Source of the DNA: an uncultured Chloroflexota bacterium
Lineage (GTDB): Bacteria; Chloroflexota; Chloroflexia; Chloroflexales; Roseiflexaceae
Direction: 5' to 3'
DNA: 64,000 nucleotides
NCBI GenBank assembly: GCA_937876225.1
Contig: CALFIC010000062.1
Span: forward strand, 18,211-82,210
In this document: one piece after another, positions 1 to 7,348 of the stretch
Layout: each line of letters begins with the position of its first letter
How positions within the stretch are numbered: the stretch's first letter is position 1
Translations under genes and position numbers: made by a program
The notes under the pieces: generated by a model
Seen by the model: only the letters and a program-made list of their open reading frames with translations
Told to the model about the DNA's origin: nothing
The model's database searches: none

Positions 1-198
1 GTGGTTATCGACAAATCCGGGGAGCAAGAGATGTGCCTGATCGACGTGGTGGATGTGCGTCTGGCGAGATGCGAGTGGCACAATATCTGACATAGCTCCA
101 ATTGCTACAATTTTGCCATCACGAATGGCAATCCCCCCACGGGCGATATGTCCGGTGTGGCGGCTGTAGAGTCGTGCGGTAATAAGTGTATCAATCAT
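1..198 (-). CDS. Amidohydrolase family protein, N-terminal part (runs off the window start)
   Basis: The first 66 codons are visible. They read as the small beta-sandwich start of an amidohydrolase (imidazolonepropionase/cytosine deaminase type): an MIDTLI start, a GGIAIRDGKIVAIG strand pair, and LLLPGFVDNH, which leads into the usual metal-binding H-x-H. The start ATG at 198-196 is preceded by AAGGAACTGCC, a good ribosome-binding site. Family members deaminate or hydrolyse cyclic amides in the cytosol, but the substrate cannot be told from this fragment. The gene is divergent from the SdpI-like gene and close to a formamidase, so a role in amide or nitrogen metabolism is possible but is inference. 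Confidence 0.75.
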   Translation of the reverse strand, partial: MIDTLITARLYSRHTGHIARGGIAIRDGKIVAIGAMSDIVPLASRQTHIHHVDQAHLLLPGFVDNH

Positions 199-239
199 TG
201 GCAGTTCCTTTTGGAATGCGGTATACTATGCAACCGCAT
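198..239 (+). promoter_or_regulatory. Promoter with flanking dyad, ahead of the SdpI-like gene
   Basis: TTGGCA (198-203) and TATACT (222-227) are 18 bp apart, a near-consensus sigma-70 promoter on the plus strand. Its -35 box overlaps the start codon of the divergent amidohydrolase. ATGCGGT (216-222) and ACCGCAT (233-239) form a 7-bp inverted repeat around the -10 box and likely start point, where a repressor could bind. No regulator gene is adjacent. Confidence 0.5.
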
Positions 240-293
240 AATTCATTTTTTCGTCATGGTAACGATGTCACGAGAATACACAGGAGGAAATCT

Positions 294-938
294 ATGTCAC
301 GCATCCGCACGATTTCACTGGCACTTATTGGTTTAACGATTCTCATCAGTGCCTGGTTTTATCCGCAACTTCCTGCACGGGTGCCAAGTCACTGGGATAT
401 CAATGGCATAGTCGATGGTTGGCAGACACCACTCGAAAGTGCGTTGTTTGTCCCGATTGTCTGTGTGGTGTTGATGACCATATTGTGGCTGGCAGGGCGC
501 CTCGACCGCCGTCCTAGTATTGTGGCTGCTATCGATTGGGTCGTAGTCATTATGCTGGCGTTTTTTGTGGTGCTCCAAGTGACTATCATGTTGATTGGTA
601 CAGGGAATCACATTCCGATGGAGCGAATCATCATGATTGGCATGGCCGGCTTATTTGCAGGAATTGGACGAGCCATGCGTGACGTAGAGCCGAACGGATT
701 TGTCGGCATCCGCACCTTTTGGACGACGACAAATCCACAAGTATGGAGTGAAACGCACCAATTAGCGTATCGCACAATGGTAATCAGCGCACTGATTACC
801 ATTGTGGTGGCGTGTTTGCCAATTCCAGCCGCATGGTTGTTTATTGGTGGGCTGAGTAGCATCCTCGTTGGTATTTTTTGGCCGATGATTTACGCCTATC
901 GGCGCTATCACCAACTTATGGACGGAACGTCGCGGTAA
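294..938 (+). CDS. SdpI/DUF1648-family integral membrane protein
   Basis: A 214-residue protein with about six hydrophobic segments. Near residue 30 it has the DUF1648 signature PSHWDINGIVDG, and near 136-155 the SdpI signature (GFVGIRTFWT, then W and H). In Bacillus, SdpI gives immunity to the SdpC toxin and signals through the repressor SdpR. Most homologues, including this one, have no SdpC or SdpR beside them, so the role here is unknown. The start at 294 was chosen over an in-frame upstream ATG because AGGAGGAAATCT directly precedes it. The 3' end overlaps the convergent formamidase by 23 bp. Confidence 0.8.
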   Translation: MSRIRTISLALIGLTILISAWFYPQLPARVPSHWDINGIVDGWQTPLESALFVPIVCVVLMTILWLAGRLDRRPSIVAAIDWVVVIMLAFFVVLQVTIMLIGTGNHIPMERIIMIGMAGLFAGIGRAMRDVEPNGFVGIRTFWTTTNPQVWSETHQLAYRTMVISALITIVVACLPIPAAWLFIGGLSSILVGIFWPMIYAYRRYHQLMDGTSR

Positions 939-1854
939 TACCGTTCGTTTTGAGAACTGATTTCGCGATTTTGCATGCTACTGTATAGGCTGGGTCAAAC
1001 ACATTCCCGATATTATATTCGACTGCTTGACTCATCAAGACTGCTGCCGTCGTGGCATCTGCACCGCATTCGATGAGCATGCGGTGCATTTCGCTGGTGG
1101 CATGTTGCAACGCTTGGTCGAGTGGGCGAGCATTGCCGATGGTATACAGATGGGTAGCGTCCTCGGCACGTGGCCAATTTATCGAATGCATCTGGGCGCG
1201 TGCAAGTGTTACTGTAACTGCCATGGCAGATTCGACGCCTGTGCCACCGATTTCCCCACAACCTTGCGCCAAATGTCCGTCACCTATGAAAAACAATGCG
1301 CCGCTGACGGCGACTGGGAAGTAAATTGTGCAGCCGGTGGTCAAAAATCGATAGTCCATATTGCCACCATATGGTCCTGACGTGGCCGTTGAAATTGCTT
1401 CCCCACGACTCGGAGCCACTCCAAAACAACCGACCATCGGAGCATAAGTGATGGTGAGCGATTTGCCGTGTGTCCCACGGCTACGAAGTGTGTTCGTAGC
1501 CGCATCATAATCCCAGTATTCTTTGGGGAGAGGTGTGCCGGGGGCAATGGGGAGCTGGTGGACATATTCGGGGTCGACTACATTCCCTGCTAACGTCGGA
1601 TAACTCCAGCCGTGGTTCCGCAATGGGGTGAGGGCATCGAAAGTGACAGCCAAAACATCACCAGCAGCCACACCAGCTACGGCAATGGGACCACTCATGG
1701 GATTGCCACGAGGGGTAATTTCGACGTCATTACCGTCGATACCATGGGCATCGACGCATGCAATCGTGACACTATCACCACTGGCCACAGTGAGTGCAAC
1801 GGGGTGGGTACCAATAGTACGGAAATAGTGGTTTGGGGTAAAATTGTGATGCAT
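916..1854 (-). CDS. Acetamidase/formamidase family protein
   Basis: A 312-residue cytosolic protein of the FmdA/AmdA family, which hydrolyses short amides to ammonia and the acid. Visible family features are the early DGNDVEITPRGNPMSGPI-like strand, GCFGVAPSRGE, the GPYGGNMD stretch and GDGHLAQGCGEIGG in the centre, followed by a VTV strand. The ATG at 1854 has AAAGGAACTGCC in front; an earlier in-frame start would add 28 unlikely residues. The 16 bases spanning start and ribosome-binding site are identical to those of the amidohydrolase at position 198, suggesting related expression. Substrate is not determined. Confidence 0.85.
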   Translation of the reverse strand: MHHNFTPNHYFRTIGTHPVALTVASGDSVTIACVDAHGIDGNDVEITPRGNPMSGPIAVAGVAAGDVLAVTFDALTPLRNHGWSYPTLAGNVVDPEYVHQLPIAPGTPLPKEYWDYDAATNTLRSRGTHGKSLTITYAPMVGCFGVAPSRGEAISTATSGPYGGNMDYRFLTTGCTIYFPVAVSGALFFIGDGHLAQGCGEIGGTGVESAMAVTVTLARAQMHSINWPRAEDATHLYTIGNARPLDQALQHATSEMHRMLIECGADATTAAVLMSQAVEYNIGNVFDPAYTVACKIAKSVLKTNGITATFRP

Positions 1855-1884
1855 TGGCAGTTCCTTTAAAATACGTAGCTTACA

Positions 1885-1913
1885 TTGACACATTGTACTC
1901 TGGGTTTTATACT
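1885..1913 (+). promoter_or_regulatory. Consensus sigma-70 promoter of the metal-transport module
   Basis: TTGACA (1885-1890) and TATACT (1908-1913) are separated by exactly 17 bp. The expected start point is about 1919-1921, giving a leader of roughly 120 nt before the MgtE-like gene. The box lies in the gap after the divergent formamidase start. Confidence 0.75.
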
Positions 1914-1920
1914 TATATAC

Positions 1921-1962
1921 ATGGACGATGATTATCACTCAGCTCATTTGAATACCTGTTAG
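1921..1962 (+). CDS. Putative 13-residue leader peptide (MDDDYHSAHLNTC), possibly leaderless
   Basis: An ATG sits 8 bases after the -10 box, essentially at the predicted transcription start, and opens a 13-codon ORF ending in TAG. The peptide is MDDDYHSAHLNTC. Three Asp codons directly after the start match the kind of acidic N-terminus known to destabilise ribosomes at low magnesium (intrinsic ribosome destabilisation, shown for E. coli mgtL). It lies upstream of overlapping antiterminator and terminator hairpins ahead of genes for divalent-metal transport. There is no Shine-Dalgarno, so translation would have to be leaderless. Short ORFs arise by chance; the call rests on position and context. 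Confidence 0.35.
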   Translation: MDDDYHSAHLNTC

Positions 1963-1976
1963 CGCACGCACGCCAA

Positions 1977-1999
1977 TGCACGGGGACAACCCGCATGCA
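1977..1999 (+). promoter_or_regulatory. Candidate antiterminator hairpin, exclusive with the next terminator
   Basis: TGCA (1977-1980) can pair with TGCA (1996-1999) and CGGG (1981-1984) with CCCG (1990-1993), leaving a 5-nt loop and a 2-nt bulge. This uses the left arm of the terminator at 1989-2012, so the two structures cannot coexist. That is the layout of a transcription attenuator. Pairing was done by eye, without energies. Confidence 0.35.
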
Positions 2000-2020
2000 G
2001 ACGCATGCGGGTGTTTTTAT
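1989..2020 (+). terminator. Intrinsic-terminator-like hairpin in the leader of the metal-transport module
   Basis: ACCCGCATGC (1989-1998) and GCATGCGGGT (2003-2012) form a perfect 10-bp stem with an AGAC loop, followed by GTTTTTAT. It lies about 28 bases before the start of the MgtE-like gene and about 70 after the predicted transcription start. Because the upstream gene is divergent, this is not the end of another operon, which makes it a candidate attenuator. Confidence 0.6.
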
Positions 2021-2039
2021 TGCATACCAGAGGTGTGGC

Positions 2040-3296
2040 ATGCTGTTTATTTCACAACTAATGCATCTGCCCGTCAAAGCACGTGACGGGGGTGACGTCG
2101 GCAAAATCGTCGACATCATGGTACGAATTGATGACCGTAGCTATCCGCCAATTGGGGGGATAATTGTTGCGGATCGCCGGCGTACCTTTTTTATTCCCGC
2201 ATCACATCTCGCAGAAGTTACCTTGCATACGATTCAACTCAATACCACCCAAATTAATCTCGAACGTTTCATACGCCGCGACGGCGAAGTGTTGCTCAAC
2301 AAAGACGTGCTCGATCACCAAATCATCGACATCAACGGGCGCCGGATTGTGCGGGTCAACGACATCCAAATGGCGCTTATTGACCACGATTATTGTGTGG
2401 TGGGTGTGGATGTCAGTCCGCAAGCGTTGCTCCGCCGCCTAGCACCCCGCTCGGCCTCACCGCATATCATTGGTCGTCAAGTGATTAGTTGGGCCGATGC
2501 CCAGTATTTGGCGAGTGCAGCGCCCGTCCAACTCAAAGTTTCCTATAATCGCTTGTCGGAACTCAGTGCCGTCGATTTGGCGCGTATCGTCGATGCCTTG
2601 TCATATCGGGAAAGTGCCGAGATCGTGGCGGCCCTCGACGACGAAACTGCCGCCGAAACCCTCGAAGAAGTCTCCGACGAGCGCTTGGTCGATTTGCTCG
2701 AAGGCATGGATCAAGAGCGTGCTGCCGATATTTTGGAAGAAATGACTCCCAATGCAGCAGCCGATTTGCTCGAAGACCTCGATGCCGAAGTCGCTAAGCA
2801 AATCTTGGCCCGCATGGAGCCCGAAGAAGCCGAAGATGTCAAAGAATTGTTGGCCTATGCCGAAGACTCGGTAGGGCGTAGCATGATGACCGACCTTGTG
2901 CTGGCCTTCCCCGATGATACCGTGGCCGAAGTAATCGCCGGTTTGCGCGCCCGCCACGAATTACCTGACCCCTTGACCGAAATCTATGTGGTCGAACATT
3001 CCGACCACGATTCACTCCAGCACATCGGGTCGCCGCTCGTTGGGATTGTGCGCTTACCCAAATTGTTAGTCAGTGGCGGTGGTACGCATATGCATGAAAT
3101 CCTCGAAGAGGTACCCTCTATTCATGCGAGCGACCCGTCAGAAATCGCTGCCCGGGTGCTTGGTGAATATAACTTGACCGCTGTGCCCGTCATCGACGAC
3201 GATGGTGCGCTCGTTGGTGCGGTTAGTGTTGATGATGCCTTGGCTGAATTGTTGCCCGATATTTGGCACCGCCGTGGTTCACGAAATTTTGGATAG
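2040..3296 (+). CDS. Soluble PRC-barrel / MgtE N-domain / CBS protein, likely regulator of the adjacent transporter
   Basis: A 418-residue protein without membrane segments. About residues 1-150 form one or two PRC-barrel-like beta units (HLPVKARDGGDVGKIVD). About 165-280 is the helical MgtE_N superhelix, visible as repeats such as AADILEEM, AADLLEDLD and MEPEEAEDV. About 285-410 is a CBS pair ending in VPVIDDDGALVGAVSVDD. In true MgtE, this cytosolic part senses Mg2+ and gates a membrane domain, which is missing here. The next gene, 36 bp on, encodes an NRAMP-related transporter, so it probably senses a divalent metal and controls that protein (inference). The ATG at 2040 follows GAGGTGTGGC. 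Confidence 0.85.
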   Translation: MLFISQLMHLPVKARDGGDVGKIVDIMVRIDDRSYPPIGGIIVADRRRTFFIPASHLAEVTLHTIQLNTTQINLERFIRRDGEVLLNKDVLDHQIIDINGRRIVRVNDIQMALIDHDYCVVGVDVSPQALLRRLAPRSASPHIIGRQVISWADAQYLASAAPVQLKVSYNRLSELSAVDLARIVDALSYRESAEIVAALDDETAAETLEEVSDERLVDLLEGMDQERAADILEEMTPNAAADLLEDLDAEVAKQILARMEPEEAEDVKELLAYAEDSVGRSMMTDLVLAFPDDTVAEVIAGLRARHELPDPLTEIYVVEHSDHDSLQHIGSPLVGIVRLPKLLVSGGGTHMHEILEEVPSIHASDPSEIAARVLGEYNLTAVPVIDDDGALVGAVSVDDALAELLPDIWHRRGSRNFG

Positions 3297-3332
3297 ACGC
3301 TGGGATCGGTTTTTGTAACACGAGGTGCCTAT

Positions 3333-4616
3333 ATGTCAATGCCCGCCGCTCTCCCGCTCCATCGCCGCATATTGCGGTATTTACGCCGCTCGTGGTGGCC
3401 TTATATTTTGGCGATTGGCCCGGGAATGTTGGCAGCAAGTGCCGGCAATGATGCCGGTGGCATCGCTACCTATGCATCAGCTGGGGCCGCCTACGGCTTT
3501 TCGTTGTTGTGGGTAATGGTGTTAATTACCGTGGCCGTGGCGGTAGTGCAAGAAATGTCGGCCCGCCTCGGTACCGTCACCGGCAAAGGCTTTGCTGATC
3601 TGGTACGCGAAAATTTCCCCATCCGCATGACCGCCTTTATCATGTTGACCCTGCTTTTGGCCAACACTGGCATTATTGTGTCGGAATTTGTCGGTATCGC
3701 TGCCGCCGCCGAATTATTTGGCGTGAGTCGCTATGTGGCGGTGCCACTAGCGGCGTTTGTGATGTGGTTTGTGATTACCCGTGGCAGCTATGACCGTGTT
3801 GAGCAGTTTTTGTTGGTGCTGAGTGCCGTTTTTTTGGCGTATGTGGCGTCAGCAATTATGGTGAAACCCGATCCGCAGGATATTTTGACGGGCTTGCACC
3901 CAGTATTGCAAGGCGACAGCGCCTATATCAAAATTATTGTGGCGTTGGTCGGTACTACTATTTCGCCCTATATGCAACTCTATGTGCAGTCATCGGTGGT
4001 CGAAAAAGGGGTCAGCATCGGTGAATTCCGCTATACCCGGGTCGACGTATTTGTCGGTACGTTGCTAGCAGGGATTGTGGCCACCTGTATCATTATCGCC
4101 ACTGCAGCCACCTTGCATCCGCAAGGGATTGTCATTGAGACCGCCGCTGATGCCGCCATGGCCCTCGCACCGATTGCCGGCAAATACGCCACCGAGTTGT
4201 TTGGCGTGGGATTACTGGGAGCCTCACTGCTCGCCGCCGGCATTTTGCCATTGTCTACCACCTATATGCTCAGTGAATCACTGGGATTCGAGCGAGGCGT
4301 ATCGCGCAGCTGGCAAGAAGCTCCAGTATTTATGGGTGTATTTACCGTGTTGATTGCGTTTGGTGCCGTGATTGCCTTGATTCCGGGCTTACCACTGATT
4401 AGTGTGCTTGTGGGTGTCTATGTCATCAATGGCTTGTTACTTCCGATTGAGTTACTTGCGATTGTGTCATTGATAAACAACAAAGAAATTATGGGTAACT
4501 ATGTCAATGGTCGCTTCCACAACCTGCTGGTGTGGGCGATTGTGGTGGCAGTCAGTGTGTTATCACTGGTCTATATTGGCTGGCAATTGTTTGAGTGGGT
4601 GATACCGGTAAAGTAA
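3333..4616 (+). CDS. NRAMP-family divalent-metal transporter with an atypical (NRMT-like) metal site
   Basis: A 427-residue membrane protein of about 11 helices with the NRAMP fold. The first helix carries GPGMLAASAGNDAGGIATY, where Mn/Fe transporters have D-P-G-N; here D40 is kept but the Asn is G43. On helix 6 the usual M-P-H is S211-P212-Y213. Loss of the soft Met ligand and of the Asn resembles the NRAMP-related magnesium transporters more than MntH, so Mg2+ is a real possibility; Mn2+ remains open. The start at 3333 follows GAGGTGCC. It forms a two-gene unit with the upstream MgtE_N/CBS protein and ends in a strong terminator. Confidence 0.85.
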   Translation: MSMPAALPLHRRILRYLRRSWWPYILAIGPGMLAASAGNDAGGIATYASAGAAYGFSLLWVMVLITVAVAVVQEMSARLGTVTGKGFADLVRENFPIRMTAFIMLTLLLANTGIIVSEFVGIAAAAELFGVSRYVAVPLAAFVMWFVITRGSYDRVEQFLLVLSAVFLAYVASAIMVKPDPQDILTGLHPVLQGDSAYIKIIVALVGTTISPYMQLYVQSSVVEKGVSIGEFRYTRVDVFVGTLLAGIVATCIIIATAATLHPQGIVIETAADAAMALAPIAGKYATELFGVGLLGASLLAAGILPLSTTYMLSESLGFERGVSRSWQEAPVFMGVFTVLIAFGAVIALIPGLPLISVLVGVYVINGLLLPIELLAIVSLINNKEIMGNYVNGRFHNLLVWAIVVAVSVLSLVYIGWQLFEWVIPVK

Positions 4617-4625
4617 TTTTTCTAC

Positions 4626-4669
4626 AAAAAAGGCTCCCGTGCGCCATTAGACGCACGGGAGCCTTTTTT
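4626..4669. terminator. Bidirectional intrinsic terminator
   Basis: GGCTCCCGTGCG (4632-4643) pairs perfectly with CGCACGGGAGCC (4652-4663) around an 8-nt loop. It is flanked by six A and six T, so it works for the NRAMP gene on the plus strand and the ferredoxin gene on the minus strand. Confidence 0.92.
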
Positions 4670-4682
4670 GTAAACCGTACGA

Positions 4683-5060
4683 TTATTTAAGAAACACCGC
4701 TTTATCCACAAACAACGCTTCAGGTTCGACGACGTCGGCACAACGGGGACCGGTGTCGCTCCAGTCGGGCATCGTTTGCAGGGTCACTTGGGGGGTGATG
4801 GTCATATCGTGGTCGACGACGATTTGGCAGGCCAAGCGGTATTGTCCAAGAAATTCGCGATCTTTGAGTTTGGTGTGTTCTGGTTCAGTCATCGTGGTCG
4901 GTTCTCCGGCGTGGAATTCCACCCGACACGATGTGCATTTGGATTGGCCGCCACAGCGATGCCCAATCGAGACACCGGCATCTTCGATCGCATTTACCAG
5001 CCGGGTACCGGCAGCGACGGTGACTTGTTGGTTGGTTGGCAAAATGGTAATAGTCGGCAT
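4683..5060 (-). CDS. 2Fe-2S ferredoxin
   Basis: A 125-residue soluble electron carrier with the plant-type 2Fe-2S pattern: Cys36, Cys42, Cys45 and Cys78 (C-x5-C-x2-C-x32-C) in CGGQSKCTSC and RLACQ. The N-terminal ITILPTNQQVTVAAGT is the usual beta-grasp strand pair. The C-terminal 35 residues extend past the core. Its ATG directly abuts the stop codon of the MFS gene, so the two are co-transcribed, with the ribosome-binding site GGAAG inside the MFS end. The redox partner is not evident; the Rieske oxygenase and the P450 of this window are about 42 kb away. Confidence 0.88.
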   Translation of the reverse strand: MPTITILPTNQQVTVAAGTRLVNAIEDAGVSIGHRCGGQSKCTSCRVEFHAGEPTTMTEPEHTKLKDREFLGQYRLACQIVVDHDMTITPQVTLQTMPDWSDTGPRCADVVEPEALFVDKAVFLK

Positions 5061-6287
5061 TTAGACTTCCTTTCGTAATACCCGCAAATGGAGCGGTAAA
5101 TAGATGAGTAACGCAATGCAACCCAGACAAAGCGGTATGCTATAGGCCCATTGATAGCCCAGCGCTTGATAATGACCGCTGGCATCACGCCCGACGGCAT
5201 TGATGACAAGTCCCATGACCCATTGTAGCACCCAGGCCCCTACAAACCCAAACACGTTGAGTGCGGTGGCAACTCGCCCACTCAACGCATGATCAAACAT
5301 ACGCCGCGCTTGGGGCAGCATGATGACATTAAACGATGCTCCAAAGCCAAATACGCCGTATACGGTGGTGATAAGCCATGGCGCCGTCCAGGTCGGAATA
5401 AAGACAAAATAACAGAGTGCAGTTAACATAATACTTTGCGACAACACAATCACTGTCGTCACCCCAAAACGATCGGCTAAATACCCACTTACTGCATAGC
5501 CCACTACCGCACCAATCCCCAAGACGAGCAATAATGTCCCTGTTTGAGCGCTACTATATTTGGCGATATCATACAAAAACGGTCCGGCCCATAATGTTTG
5601 GACCGCCAGCATGGTGCCCAGCATCGAAAAATAGAGCGGCGCCATATGCCAAAAATCACGAAATGCATAGATTTTGCGGTATCCGGCAAAGGGATTGCCT
5701 TGTGAAGGGACGACTGTCGTATCTGCTGGCGCGTCATATGCAAAGGTACGAATGATGAGCGCAATCAGCAATATGACGGGCATGCTATACAAAAACACTG
5801 AACGCCAGCCGTAGGCATGGGCCAAATAGGCCATCGGTGATGTCGACAACAAGCCCCCACAAGCCCCAATGGCCACCATCAAGCTAGTCAGTGTAGCCAA
5901 ACGATTGCTGGGCACCCAATGCCCGAATGTTTTGACTGCACCCATCAAGCCACCGGCAGTACCGAGTCCGATCAAGGTGCGCCCGATAACGAGTGGCCAA
6001 AAACTCGTGGCGGTGGCGAAAAGTACGCACCCGATCATGGTAGGAATCATCAGCAACGGGATGATTACGCGTGCTCCAAAGCGATCAAGTGCTGCCCCGA
6101 GCGGTAATTGCATCAGTGAAAACGAAATGTAATACAAACTCGTCATCATGCCGAGTTGATCGGCATTCAATGACATTTCGCGCATCAAATCAGGCGAAAT
6201 GACCGCATTGGCCGACCGCAAAAATGATGCGACCATATACCCGAGGGCAAACGCCATAAAGACATACCGAAAACGTCGTACCTGCAC
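5061..6287 (-). CDS. MFS transporter
   Basis: A 408-residue, 12-helix major facilitator. The loop 2-3 signature is present as GAALDRFGARVIIP and repeats as GYLADRFGVTTVI in the second half; GRTLIGLGTAGGLMGAVK resembles the motif of anion/organic-acid and nitrate-type carriers. Substrate cannot be assigned. Its last base directly precedes the ferredoxin start, making a two-gene unit. It begins close behind the MmpS-like gene end, with only 10 bp between them, so the three minus-strand genes probably form one transcript starting near the PadR promoter region. Confidence 0.85.
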   Translation of the reverse strand: MQVRRFRYVFMAFALGYMVASFLRSANAVISPDLMREMSLNADQLGMMTSLYYISFSLMQLPLGAALDRFGARVIIPLLMIPTMIGCVLFATATSFWPLVIGRTLIGLGTAGGLMGAVKTFGHWVPSNRLATLTSLMVAIGACGGLLSTSPMAYLAHAYGWRSVFLYSMPVILLIALIIRTFAYDAPADTTVVPSQGNPFAGYRKIYAFRDFWHMAPLYFSMLGTMLAVQTLWAGPFLYDIAKYSSAQTGTLLLVLGIGAVVGYAVSGYLADRFGVTTVIVLSQSIMLTALCYFVFIPTWTAPWLITTVYGVFGFGASFNVIMLPQARRMFDHALSGRVATALNVFGFVGAWVLQWVMGLVINAVGRDASGHYQALGYQWAYSIPLCLGCIALLIYLPLHLRVLRKEV

Positions 6288-6297
6288 GATACTTCCT

Positions 6298-6723
6298 CTA
6301 TTCTTGGGGGACTACAGCCATACATGTAGTGCTTGGCGTGACACTTTCAACCTGTGTGCTAATCGGCTTTCCACCGGCAGTAATAACACAACCAATAGTA
6401 CCGTCACCTTTGTTATCGACTTTTATTAGTAAATTACGACCGGCGCTAGCGCGGAAGCCGAACTTCCACGGCGGTGGTCCAGTACGCTCCGCCGTAAATG
6501 CTAAATCATTGAGGTAACTAATCGTGACGTTGGTCGCACTACCAGTTACTTGGTATTCGATACGGGCGCTATTGGGAGTAACTGCTTCGGGATTTTTTTG
6601 GCGGCTCGCATAGATATTGCCAAATATCCCAATCGCAATTGCGATACCAATAAAAATCACGGCCATAATCCATGAGCGACGCATTCCCGTAGCGTAGTGT
6701 TTTTTTTCATCAAGTGGTTGCAT
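6298..6723 (-). CDS. MmpS-like single-pass membrane protein
   Basis: A 141-residue protein with a short basic cytosolic end, one membrane helix (about residues 19-38), then an exported beta-rich domain. The domain has the MmpS-like pattern: IEYQVTGSATNVTISYLND, a PPWKFGF stretch, then a Cys in IGCVITAGGKPI and a second Cys near the end, likely forming a disulphide. In mycobacteria, MmpS proteins assist MmpL lipid or siderophore exporters; no MmpL gene is seen here. The ATG at 6723 was preferred because AAGGAAATCT precedes it. It is divergent from a PadR regulator, which may control it. Confidence 0.65.
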   Translation of the reverse strand: MQPLDEKKHYATGMRRSWIMAVIFIGIAIAIGIFGNIYASRQKNPEAVTPNSARIEYQVTGSATNVTISYLNDLAFTAERTGPPPWKFGFRASAGRNLLIKVDNKGDGTIGCVITAGGKPISTQVESVTPSTTCMAVVPQE

Positions 6724-6773
6724 AGATTTCCTTGTCGCCATAATCCGCGGTTTTGTGTATCATAAGTGGTATT

Positions 6774-7289
6774 ATGAGTCCACGTCAAAAAGAGCCTCTC
6801 ACATATGAACATGCACTGCTTGGGTTTTTGTTACAGACACCCATGCATGCCTATGCCCTGCATCATACGTTGATGTATTCGCCCCTTGGCAGCGTATGGC
6901 GCGTCAAACAAAGTGCATTGTATGCCATGTTGACGCGGCTTGCTGACGAAGGATTACTTGATGCCGGCGAAGAAGATATTGCTGCCCGTGGTAAGCGCGT
7001 TTTTACGGTGACGCCTACAGGCGAAACGGCATTTATGGAGTGGTGTGTTACTCCTGTGCCGCATCCCCGCGATATGCGCATGGAGTTTTTAGCCAAACTT
7101 TATTTTCTCGAGCAATTACCACCGCATTTCCATCAAAAACTCATACGCGCGCAACAATTTCAAGCACAACAGTGGTATGAACCGCTCGATGACACACTTA
7201 GTCGTTACGCTCAACGGGTGCGTCAATTTCGTAATGGGCAAATTACGGCAATTCAAGCATGGCTCAGCATGCTTGATGAAAAAGAATAA
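6774..7289 (+). CDS. PadR-family transcriptional regulator
   Basis: A 171-residue protein. Residues 10-95 are the PadR winged helix: LTYEHALLGFLLQ, SALYAMLTRLADEGLL (recognition helix) and a wing with GKRVFTVTPTGE. The rest is the helical C-terminal dimerisation arm. PadR proteins are usually repressors released by phenolics or other small hydrophobic ligands. The gap to the divergent MmpS-like gene is only about 50 bp, and the aminotransferase operon starts 59 bp downstream, so either or both may be targets. The start at 6774 was chosen over an upstream in-frame codon by homology to the family's usual N-terminus; its ribosome-binding site is weak. Confidence 0.85.
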   Translation: MSPRQKEPLTYEHALLGFLLQTPMHAYALHHTLMYSPLGSVWRVKQSALYAMLTRLADEGLLDAGEEDIAARGKRVFTVTPTGETAFMEWCVTPVPHPRDMRMEFLAKLYFLEQLPPHFHQKLIRAQQFQAQQWYEPLDDTLSRYAQRVRQFRNGQITAIQAWLSMLDEKE

Positions 7290-7348
7290 ACAACACATTC
7301 GGCATACCGGTATAATAGTATAGTACCGTTCACATATTTGGGAGCCAT

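Noticed and set aside
4620..4680. Small RNA gene in the gap after the NRAMP gene
   Set aside because: The only structure is a symmetric bidirectional terminator; no promoter feeds it independently.
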